Of a DNA stretch of 9,830 nt, positions 1-5,905 are shown piece by piece. The stretch's first letter is position 1; every line of letters starts with the position of its first letter. The position numbers and the translations under genes are program-made. Below the pieces are notes generated by a model. The model saw only the letters and a program-made list of their open reading frames with translations. It did not search any database and had not been told where the DNA came from. The stretch comes from DATKMS01 sp041497995 (GTDB taxonomy: Bacteria > Desulfobacterota > Binatia > HRBIN30): NCBI GenBank assembly GCA_041497995.1, contig JBGQHM010000259.1, positions 1 to 9,830 of the forward strand, in the 5' to 3' direction.

Positions 1-4
1 TCAC

Positions 5-13
5 ATCACCTCC
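5..13 (-). promoter_or_regulatory. Strong Shine-Dalgarno site for a gene just outside the left edge
   Basis: Read on the minus strand, positions 13 to 5 give GGAGGTGAT, a nine-base match to the anti-Shine-Dalgarno end of 16S rRNA. A start codon beginning at position 1 (an A on this strand) or just beyond the edge would be at normal spacing. A GTG at 4-2 is also possible, though close. The next gene of the leftward cluster probably starts here. No coding sequence for it is visible, so its identity is unknown. Confidence 0.4.
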
Positions 14-137
14 CTCGCCGCAGGTGGGCGACTTGGTAGCAGCCCATACAACACGTTCCCCATCAAGGCAAACCTGCGCGCGCGGCGGCGCCGAGGTCGT
101 TGACCGTGTAGGTGTCCTCGCGGCGCCGGCTAGGCGC

Positions 138-842
138 TCACGCGCGCACTGCAGAATAGAGGCGCTTGAGCGCCGCCTCCCAATCGTCCTGGGGATCGAT
201 CAGAAGCAGTGTTGCGCAGGACGATGTCGCCAAGAGCTCGTCGACGACGCCTTCCCAGGCTCGGTACAATTCAATGATCGATTGACGCCCCGTAAGGCCG
301 CGGCTGCGCGCCCACGGGCAGTTCGAAACGAACGCCATATTCTGGGCGGCCCATGATGCACCGCGCTCGCCATGCACGCGGGTCACCGCCTGGTCGATGT
401 TGCTCGGCCGCAGATAGATGAGCAGCGGGTGGGCCGATGCGATCTGACTTTCAATGGCCGCAAACACCGCCTTGACTTCATCCGCCCGCGCCCCGTCCAA
501 GAAGGGCGGGAGCACGGAGTTCTGCAGGAACACGCTCTCGACTATGACAGTTTGCCGGCCACTGACGCAGCGGCTGGCGAGTCGTGCCCATTGGTCCAGC
601 CCATACACTTCCGGATCCCTCGCCAAGCCGTCGGTGCCGACATCCGGCAGCGCGGTCGCATCGGGATGGGTGTGCCGGAGCAAGTCAACCGCCTTGGTGC
701 GGATCGGATGATCGTCGGCAGACTCGTTATAGGCGCGAGCGTCTTCGCCCTGGCCGGCGAGCCAGCTCGCCAGTTTCGCAGCTGTCGTCGATTTTCCCGC
801 CCCGATCATGCCCTCGATCACGATGAGCCGGCCTGTCGCCAT
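138..842 (-). CDS. P-loop nucleotide kinase-like protein, uncharacterised
   Basis: This 234-residue soluble protein has a clear Walker A motif, GMIGAGKS, at residues 11-18. It follows a hydrophobic first strand (LIVIE, 6-10), the arrangement of the nucleoside/thymidylate kinase and adenylate-kinase-like P-loop fold. A second buried strand, TVIVES (98-103), ends in E102. It runs into FLQN (105-108), the place where deoxynucleoside kinases carry their substrate-site Glu. An Arg-rich stretch, RVHGERG (155-161), could be the LID. D44-H45-P46 may also be a substrate-side motif. The substrate cannot be read from sequence: it could be a nucleoside, a nucleotide or another small molecule. The start at 842 puts the P-loop at the usual distance from the N-terminus, but no good ribosome binding site precedes it. 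It lies 21 nt after the PhyH gene on the same strand, so the two are probably co-transcribed. The fold class is fairly sure; the function is not. Confidence 0.8.
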   Translation of the reverse strand: MATGRLIVIEGMIGAGKSTTAAKLASWLAGQGEDARAYNESADDHPIRTKAVDLLRHTHPDATALPDVGTDGLARDPEVYGLDQWARLASRCVSGRQTVIVESVFLQNSVLPPFLDGARADEVKAVFAAIESQIASAHPLLIYLRPSNIDQAVTRVHGERGASWAAQNMAFVSNCPWARSRGLTGRQSIIELYRAWEGVVDELLATSSCATLLLIDPQDDWEAALKRLYSAVRA

Positions 843-863
843 GCGTGACGGTTCGTCTGGGCG

Positions 864-1718
864 CTACAGCGTACCGTCCGCGAGCATCTCCACTGGATCG
901 CGGAGATCGAGCGCGCCGAGGTAGCCGCCGCCGTGTGCGAGCGCGTCGTGCGCCGCATAGCCGAGCAGCTCCTGGGCCTGACGCGGAAAGGTACGTGCGA
1001 TTTCGGGCGGCGTCGCCAGGTAATGGTTCTCCTCGGTACGCAGCCACCCGAGCACGTAGCTCAGGTGCATGCCACGCCGCCACTGATCCGCCGTCGTGTT
1101 CGGCCCGCCACCGTGCAGAGTCGAACCGAGGTAGAGCACCGCGGAGCCGGCAGGCATCGCGGCGATCGCGAACTCGTCCGCCTGGGGCATCCGCTCCCAA
1201 TCCCAGCGGTGGCTCCCGGGGACGACGCGCGTGGCGCCGTTCTCTTCAGTAAACTCAACGAGGGCAATGACCGACGCGATCTGCAGCTCCGGATGCGGGC
1301 GCGGCACGTGGACCCATACCAACTCATCGCGGTGGATGTACTGCTGCTCGGCACCGGGTCCGCGGTCGAGGATGTGCGCCAGGTTCAGCTGATAGCACGC
1401 ACACGCCGGCCCGAGAATGGCGTCGGACACACCCAAGAGCGTCGGGTGCGTGAGGACGTCGGAGACGAACGTCGGCGATTTCGAGGCGACCGCCGTGATG
1501 TGACGCGTCCGTTCTCCGAAGAACCAGTTCAGCGCCGGGTTCAGAAACTTCCGGTCGGGTTGCACCCGCGCCAGCAGCGGATCGATCTCCGCGTTGAAGC
1601 GCTCGAGCGTCTCACGGCTCAACAACCCCTCGACGACCACGCCGCCGTGCTCGTTCAGGGCGGCGACGATCTCTGTGATCGGATCGCCGGCCTGCAGATG
1701 AATCAGCGAAGCTGACAT
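864..1718 (-). CDS. Phytanoyl-CoA dioxygenase (PhyH) family Fe(II)/2-oxoglutarate oxygenase
   Basis: This 284-residue enzyme has the PhyH-type double-stranded beta-helix. Family members couple oxidative decarboxylation of 2-oxoglutarate to hydroxylation of a small substrate such as an acyl-CoA, ectoine or another metabolite. The iron-binding facial triad is visible as H129-R-D131 (QYIHRDE) and the distal H202 (STLHGGGPN). R215 in RRGMHLSY is the likely 2-oxoglutarate carboxylate ligand. VVPGSHRW (165-172) is the usual strand between the two halves of the triad. I chose the start at 1718 because GAGGAG lies seven bases upstream on this strand. The frame stays open much further upstream, but that part overlaps the divergent lipoprotein gene and reads as non-protein-like sequence. 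It is the first gene of a leftward pair with the P-loop protein. The substrate cannot be predicted; the enzyme class is secure. Confidence 0.92.
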   Translation of the reverse strand: MSASLIHLQAGDPITEIVAALNEHGGVVVEGLLSRETLERFNAEIDPLLARVQPDRKFLNPALNWFFGERTRHITAVASKSPTFVSDVLTHPTLLGVSDAILGPACACYQLNLAHILDRGPGAEQQYIHRDELVWVHVPRPHPELQIASVIALVEFTEENGATRVVPGSHRWDWERMPQADEFAIAAMPAGSAVLYLGSTLHGGGPNTTADQWRRGMHLSYVLGWLRTEENHYLATPPEIARTFPRQAQELLGYAAHDALAHGGGYLGALDLRDPVEMLADGTL

Positions 1719-1724
1719 ATGGAC

Positions 1725-1730
1725 TCCTCG
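1725..1730 (-). promoter_or_regulatory. Ribosome binding site fixing the PhyH start
   Basis: On the minus strand GAGGAG is followed by a short spacer and the ATG at 1718. This selects that ATG over the many in-frame upstream codons of the long open frame that reaches 2288. Confidence 0.7.
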
Positions 1731-1859
1731 ACTCGGGTCGCGTGTCCGCCGCGCGCCGTCGTTCGTGCTCTGCCACCCATGCCCCGGCGTGCCGGCAAGG
1801 TCAACCAGGTCGCGCGTCGACTCGGCCAAGGCCTTGACTCGCACGACGACTTGTTGGTC

Positions 1860-1875
1860 TTCTCGCCGGCGAGAA
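1860..1875. promoter_or_regulatory. Perfect 16-bp palindrome, candidate operator
   Basis: TTCTCGCCGGCGAGAA is its own reverse complement over all 16 bases. It ends eight bases before the GGAGG of the propeller lipoprotein gene, inside the divergent intergenic region. As DNA it has the symmetry of a dimeric regulator's site. As RNA it could fold into a GC-rich hairpin next to the ribosome binding site. Which of these applies, if either, cannot be told from one copy. Confidence 0.4.
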
Positions 1876-1899
1876 TGCATTCGGAGGAAACAGACTACT

Positions 1900-3174
1900 A
1901 TGCTGCATACGCTTCTGCTGTCGCCAAGATCAGCACGGCTCGTCGGACTCCTCATCTTCGGCCTCGGCGGTTGTCGCGCGACATGCCGGACCCAGCCAGC
2001 GGTCCAACCAGCATCAGCGCCGACTAGCAGTCTTGAGTACGTGGACGCTTCCCATGGACTTCCGCAGGCGCACATGTGGAAGTCGCACATCGCCTTCGCC
2101 GATGTGAACGGAGACGGGCATCCCGATCTGGGGGCAGTGACCCGTCTCGCGGACGGAGCCTGGATCTTCGCCGGAGACGGACATGGAAACTGGACGCCCG
2201 CAGCCGATGGCCTAGCGCGCGAAACATTCTGTGGCGGTGGCATGGCGTTCGGGGACATCAACCGCGATGGCAAGATCGACGTCGCCATCGCCTGTCACTG
2301 TACCGGCGTATCCGTGTACTGGGGTGACGGGAGTGGCCACTGGGCGAAGGAGCCCAGGCCGCCCAAAGTGCAATCCGAGGATATTGCGATCGGTGATTTC
2401 GATCACGACGGCTGTCTCGATCTAGCCTTGGCGACATCGAACGACGGGATGCAAGCCCTCAGAGGTGATTGCAAAGGGGGCTTCACCGACAGCTCACACG
2501 GCTTGCCGCAACCGGAATGGGGGAACTCGGTGGTCCTGGCGGACATGGATGGTGACGGCAACCTCGATATCGTCGCCGCGTACGCCGCCGGTCCGCGCGT
2601 CTGGCTCGGTGACGGAACCGGCAATTGGCGCGAGGCATCCGACGGCCTCCCAGCTCCATCCGCGCACGGCTTGTACTGGGGCATTGCCGTCGGTGACGTC
2701 AATGGCGACGGCAAGCTCGACCTGGCGACAGGTGGGGTGATGTCTGGAGCGGAAGTATTCGTGCAGGCGGCTGGACCGAATGGCCCGACGTGGCGCAGCG
2801 CGAGTGACGGAATCATACCACTGAACGCGGTCGGTGTTGCTCTCGGCGACCTGAACAACGATGGCCACGTCGATCTCGTCGTGGCCGGGAAGACAGACCT
2901 GCAGCACCTTGGCGGCGTGTACGGCGTCTTTCCGTTTCTCGGCGATGGAGCGGGACACTGGACGCTCGTCAAGGACAGCGGGCTTCCTCAGACCGGCCGC
3001 GAGCGCACCTGGGGTGTCGGCCTCGCCGACATCGATGGGGATGGGGTGTTGGACATCGGCGTCGCATACGGCGACGTGTTGTCGCGATCGTCTGTCCCCG
3101 GCAAGCAACAACAGCACGGATTGTTCGGTGCGCTAGAAGTCTGGCGCGGACGTAGTCCGTTGCCGAAGCAGTGA
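1900..3174 (+). CDS. FG-GAP/VCBS-repeat lipoprotein, predicted seven-bladed beta-propeller
   Basis: This is a 424-residue exported protein. I chose the ATG at 1900 because GGAGG lies at 1883-1887 and because the product then starts with a lipoprotein signal: an N-terminal Arg, a hydrophobic run (LVGLLIFG) and the lipobox LGGC with the modified Cys at C25. Seven Asp-rich calcium-binding-type motifs follow (pattern DxNxDGxxDL). They begin at residues 68, 119, 166, 215, 266, 317 and 377, for example DVNGDGHPDL, DMDGDGNLDI and DIDGDGVLDI. The period of about 50 residues and the count of seven fit a complete integrin-alpha-like propeller. Phrases such as W-GDG-GNW recur in the blades. Five cysteines (C111, C132, C134, C172, C191) cluster in blades 2 to 4 and could form disulfides. 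Family members mediate binding and no catalytic residues are evident, so a surface adhesion or scaffold role is inference only. It is divergent from the PhyH gene. Confidence 0.9.
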   Translation: MLHTLLLSPRSARLVGLLIFGLGGCRATCRTQPAVQPASAPTSSLEYVDASHGLPQAHMWKSHIAFADVNGDGHPDLGAVTRLADGAWIFAGDGHGNWTPAADGLARETFCGGGMAFGDINRDGKIDVAIACHCTGVSVYWGDGSGHWAKEPRPPKVQSEDIAIGDFDHDGCLDLALATSNDGMQALRGDCKGGFTDSSHGLPQPEWGNSVVLADMDGDGNLDIVAAYAAGPRVWLGDGTGNWREASDGLPAPSAHGLYWGIAVGDVNGDGKLDLATGGVMSGAEVFVQAAGPNGPTWRSASDGIIPLNAVGVALGDLNNDGHVDLVVAGKTDLQHLGGVYGVFPFLGDGAGHWTLVKDSGLPQTGRERTWGVGLADIDGDGVLDIGVAYGDVLSRSSVPGKQQQHGLFGALEVWRGRSPLPKQ

Positions 3175-3254
3175 AAGCCGCAGCTCCCGTCGGCTTCGGT
3201 GCGTTGCAGGCGTTGCTTGCCGTGACATTGCGGCGAGATCTTGCGCGGCTCTTT

Positions 3255-3305
3255 GCTGTATGGCGTATGTAATGTCGCTCATGGTCCGACCATCAGCCCA
3301 TCAGC
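3255..3305. repeat. Possible decayed heptamer-repeat element
   Basis: A 12-base string, GTATGGCGTATG at 3258-3269, is identical to 7489-7500 in the nuoL-nuoM spacer. CATCAGCCCATCAGC at 3291-3305 is the inverse of the GCTGATG-type unit found there. Stepping by seven from 3263 gives units that partly keep this pattern. The match is degenerate, and the segment overlaps the predicted start of the next gene, so this is tentative. Confidence 0.3.
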
Positions 3306-4342
3306 AACGCGCCTTGTGCCATCAGTACGATGCGCGACTTGCCAGCCGCCGGCTGATCACGCTCCTAGCAATGCTTGTCCTGCGCTGGTCAGTTGCGCTC
3401 CCGTCGCTCGCAGCTCCAACGGTCGCGGAGATGGCGGCCGAGGTTGGGCTCACACCGGACGCCATGGCACAGGTCGAGAAGGGCGAGATGGTCGAAACGA
3501 CGCCGAGCGACCGCTCCGATCGCGAGCTGGCCATAGGGATGGTCTTTCTCGTGCGGGCTCCGCTCACGCAGGTCGTCCAAGCATTTCAGCGTGGGAGCGA
3601 CCTCAAGGCCGATCCGCACGTCACGGTACTGCACGAGGTGACTGGGGAGGGGACGCTCGCCGATTTCGACGATCTTCGGCTCACCCCGCACGGGAACGCC
3701 GAGGCCCAACGCTACCTCAACGCAGCCCCCGGCCAGACGCTCAATCTCTCCACTGCGGAGATCGCCGCGTTCCGAGCCCTCGGCGCGGTGCAACAACAAG
3801 AAGTCGAGGCGCAGCTGCGTGGCATGCTGCTCGCGCGCTATCGGGCGTATCGCACGCAGGGACTGGACGGCGGCGCACCCTACGACCGGGGCGAAGGCGT
3901 GCAGCGGAGCCCGGCGGAAGAGCTCCGGCGGCATTCGGCCGCCAAAATCCTCGGCAAGTACAGTCCAGCGTTCCGTGACGTGCTCCTGCACTACCCGGCG
4001 GCACGGCCCGCGGGCCTCGAAGAACGGTTCTACTGGCTCGTGCACGACCTCGACGACCGTCCGACCCTCACGCTCCGCCACCGCATGGCGCTGCCGATGG
4101 ACGACACGTTCGTGGTCGCCGACCGCGAGTTCTACGTCAGCCAGGGCTACAACGCCGGGCAGGCGCACGCGGCGTTCCTCCCGGCGAACGACGGGACGAT
4201 GGTGTTCTACGTGACCCGCACCTCGACGGACCGCGCTAGCGGATTCGGTGCGTCGGCCAAGCACGCGATCGGCCGTCACCTCATGACGCGCGAGATCCAG
4301 AGCATCTTCAACCGGATGCGTGCGGCGTTCGGAACGCACTGA
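3260..4342 (+). CDS. Exported protein of unknown function
   Basis: The protein has up to 360 residues. A Sec-type signal is visible: RR at 30-31, a hydrophobic stretch LITLLAMLVL (32-41) and a likely cleavage after SLA (49-51). The mature part is soluble. It resembles, from memory, an unnamed exported family of proteobacterial hypothetical proteins with a conserved C-terminal half. Points in it are RFYWLVHDLDDRP (256-268), a strand-rich segment TLTLRHRMALPM (269-280) and the ending VTRTSTDRASGFGASAKH (318-335). No catalytic motif stands out. The start is uncertain: the first 20 or so codons lie over possible repeat sequence, no ribosome binding site precedes 3260, and ATGs at 3272 and 3281 and a TTG at 3314 are alternatives that keep the signal peptide. 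It follows the propeller gene by 85 nt on the same strand, possibly co-transcribed, and converges on nuoN. Confidence 0.7.
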   Translation: MAYVMSLMVRPSAHQQRALCHQYDARLASRRLITLLAMLVLRWSVALPSLAAPTVAEMAAEVGLTPDAMAQVEKGEMVETTPSDRSDRELAIGMVFLVRAPLTQVVQAFQRGSDLKADPHVTVLHEVTGEGTLADFDDLRLTPHGNAEAQRYLNAAPGQTLNLSTAEIAAFRALGAVQQQEVEAQLRGMLLARYRAYRTQGLDGGAPYDRGEGVQRSPAEELRRHSAAKILGKYSPAFRDVLLHYPAARPAGLEERFYWLVHDLDDRPTLTLRHRMALPMDDTFVVADREFYVSQGYNAGQAHAAFLPANDGTMVFYVTRTSTDRASGFGASAKHAIGRHLMTREIQSIFNRMRAAFGTH

Positions 4343-4347
4343 CGGAA

Positions 4348-4371
4348 CCGTCTTGCGAGCGCTCGAGACGG
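4348..4371. terminator. Hairpin in the convergent gap, possible bidirectional terminator
   Basis: CCGTCT at 4348-4353 pairs with AGACGG at 4366-4371. Inside, CGA and TCG pair around a GCGC loop, with a two-base bulge (TG) on one side. It lies between the stop of the exported-protein gene and the end of nuoN, where both transcripts must end. No run of T follows on either strand, so it is not a classical intrinsic terminator. It could still stop transcripts with help or protect their 3' ends. Confidence 0.4.
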
Positions 4372-4417
4372 CACGCGCCAGGGCGATGCGACCGATGGTT
4401 CCCGGATTGGGGTGCGC

Positions 4418-5869
4418 TCAGTGCAGCGCCAGGAACGACTGACGCGCCACTTCGAACAGTGACGACGGGAAGAGGCCGAGCAGCACAGTCGCCGCAACCG
4501 TCAGCAGTAACGTCGCAAACAGATACGGCCGGCTGCTCGGTGCGGCCACCTCGGTGGTGCCTTCGGTCATGTACATGCGCACCAGGACACCGACGTAGTA
4601 GTAGACCGACACGACGCTGTTGAGGACGCCGATGATTGCGAGTCCGACGTAGCCCGACTTCACTGCAGCGCTGAAGATGTAGAACTTGCCGACGAAGCCG
4701 GCGAGCGGCGGGATACCCGAGAGTGACAGCATGAAGACGGCCATCGCAGCACCGAGGAATGGGCTGCGGAAGCCGACGCCGGCGTAGTCGTCGAGATTTT
4801 CGTTCGGCTGCCCACGACGACCGAGGGCGATCACTACGGCGAACGCTCCGAGGGTCATGAACGCGTAGCCGATCAGATAGAAGAGCACGGCGCTGCCACC
4901 ATCGGTGCCGCCGGCAACCATACCAACCAGTAAGTACCCGGCGTGCGCCACGCTCGAGTAGGCGAGCATGCGCTTGATGTTGCGCTGCATGAGCGCGGTG
5001 ACGTTGCCCACGGTCATGGTGAGCACCGCCAGCACCCAGAGCACACCCGTCCAGTCCGGCCGGAACACCGCCAGCGTGTGCATGAACACCCGTGCGAACG
5101 CTGCGAACGCGGCGGCCTTGATGCCGACCGCCATCAACGCGGTCACCGACGTCGGCGAGCCCTCGTAGACGTCGGGCGCCCACACGTGGAAGGGCACCGC
5201 GGCGATCTTGAAGCCGAAGCCGACGATGAGCAGGCCGATCCCGGCCATCACCAGGAGCCGCTGCTCGCCGGCCACCGCCGTCAACCGTTGCCCGATCTCC
5301 GGCAACGTCGTGGTGCCGGTGGCGCCATACAACAGGGCGATCCCGAACAACAGGAAGCCGCTCGCGAAGGCACCGAGGAGGAAGTACTTCAACGCCGCCT
5401 CGTTCGAGCGCAACTCGCTGCGCGCGATGCCGGCCAGGGCGTACGCTGCGACCGACATGACCTCGAGACCGAGGAAGATGACGATCAGATCCGTCGCCGT
5501 GGCCATCAGGACCATCCCGAGCGTTGAGAACAGCACGAGCGAGTAGTATTCACCCGTCTGGATCTCCGTCATCTCCAGATAGTTCATCGACATCAGCAGC
5601 GTCAGCCCGGACACCACGCAGAACAGCAGCGTGAAGAACAGGCCGTAGCGATCGACGGCGAGGGTATCCGACAGCGTACTGAGGTGCGTGTTCCACAACG
5701 CCATCGCCGTGATGGCGGTCGCTACCAAGCCCGCCAACCCGATCCAGCCAAGCCCTTCCCGGTCCGGACCTTCCATCCACAGATCGGCAACCAGCGCCAA
5801 CACCGCCGTGGCGCTGAGGATCAGCATCGGCAAGAGCGCGACGAGTGAGATGTTGGGTGCGGGAATCAT
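4418..5869 (-). CDS. nuoN: NADH-quinone oxidoreductase subunit N
   Basis: This is one of the three antiporter-like, proton-pumping membrane subunits of complex I (EC 7.1.1.2). It has 483 residues, close to the 485 of E. coli NuoN, with about 14 hydrophobic segments. Key charged residues of the proton path are present: E136 in FLGLEVMS, K221 in GFKIAAVPFHVWAPD (residues 219-233), K251, and K395 in AGFVGKF, which closes the last half-channel. HVWAPDVYEGSP and ALMQRNIKRMLAYSS (292-306) are typical family signatures. It is the last gene of the operon, 31 nt after nuoM. The ATG at 5869 gives the expected N-terminus, but no Shine-Dalgarno site precedes it. Heptamer repeat units fill the spacer right up to one base before the start. 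Nothing suggests it is damaged. Confidence 0.98.
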   Translation of the reverse strand: MIPAPNISLVALLPMLILSATAVLALVADLWMEGPDREGLGWIGLAGLVATAITAMALWNTHLSTLSDTLAVDRYGLFFTLLFCVVSGLTLLMSMNYLEMTEIQTGEYYSLVLFSTLGMVLMATATDLIVIFLGLEVMSVAAYALAGIARSELRSNEAALKYFLLGAFASGFLLFGIALLYGATGTTTLPEIGQRLTAVAGEQRLLVMAGIGLLIVGFGFKIAAVPFHVWAPDVYEGSPTSVTALMAVGIKAAAFAAFARVFMHTLAVFRPDWTGVLWVLAVLTMTVGNVTALMQRNIKRMLAYSSVAHAGYLLVGMVAGGTDGGSAVLFYLIGYAFMTLGAFAVVIALGRRGQPNENLDDYAGVGFRSPFLGAAMAVFMLSLSGIPPLAGFVGKFYIFSAAVKSGYVGLAIIGVLNSVVSVYYYVGVLVRMYMTEGTTEVAAPSSRPYLFATLLLTVAATVLLGLFPSSLFEVARQSFLALH

Positions 5870-5905
5870 GAGGAAGCTTTCAGCCGTCAGCCTTCAGCTG
5901 TCAGC
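5870..5905 (-). repeat. Heptamer tandem array at the nuoM-nuoN junction
   Basis: On the minus strand, positions 5905 down to 5871 read as five consecutive 7-mers: GCTGACA, GCTGAAG, GCTGACG, GCTGAAA, GCTTCCT. One base then separates them from the nuoN ATG. The TGA of the first unit is the stop codon of nuoM. Because each unit carries TGA and 7 is not a multiple of 3, the array has stops in all three forward frames. It is an inverted relative of the array at 7473-7550. Confidence 0.85.

Larger units (their letters stand above)
1719..1899. promoter_or_regulatory. Divergent intergenic region between the PhyH and propeller genes
   Basis: These 181 bases separate two divergently transcribed genes, so promoters for both should lie here. 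TTGACT at 1834-1839 on the plus strand and TTGACC on the minus strand resemble -35 boxes. Neither has a convincing -10 box at 16-18 bp, so I do not assign exact promoters. The clear internal structures are a 16-bp palindrome at 1860-1875 and ribosome binding sites at both ends. Confidence 0.5.

Noticed and set aside
1..63. Complete 20-codon minus-strand frame starting ATGGGG at 63 and ending at the left edge
   Set aside because: It is too short to support, has no ribosome binding site of its own and no recognisable sequence. Its last codons are better explained as the Shine-Dalgarno site of the next gene.
122..137. Short GC inverted repeat (GGCGC...GCGCC type) just after the kinase stop as a terminator
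   Set aside because: The stem is only about five pairs with no T tract, and a ribosome binding site downstream suggests transcription continues.
24..356. Plus-strand open frame over the end of the kinase gene
   Set aside because: It runs antisense to the well-supported kinase and is Arg- and Ala-rich, as expected of a GC-rich shadow frame.
1834..1839. TTGACT as a -35 promoter element for the propeller gene
   Set aside because: At 16-18 bp downstream there is no sequence resembling TATAAT, so the promoter cannot be placed.
1719..2288. Upstream extension of the PhyH reading frame to 2288
   Set aside because: It would overlap the divergent propeller gene on the opposite strand, is not protein-like, and a good ribosome binding site marks the ATG at 1718.
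3175..3196. Hairpin AAGCCG/CGGCTT after the propeller gene as a terminator
   Set aside because: It has only six base pairs, a ten-base loop and no T tract. It could easily arise by chance in this GC-rich sequence.
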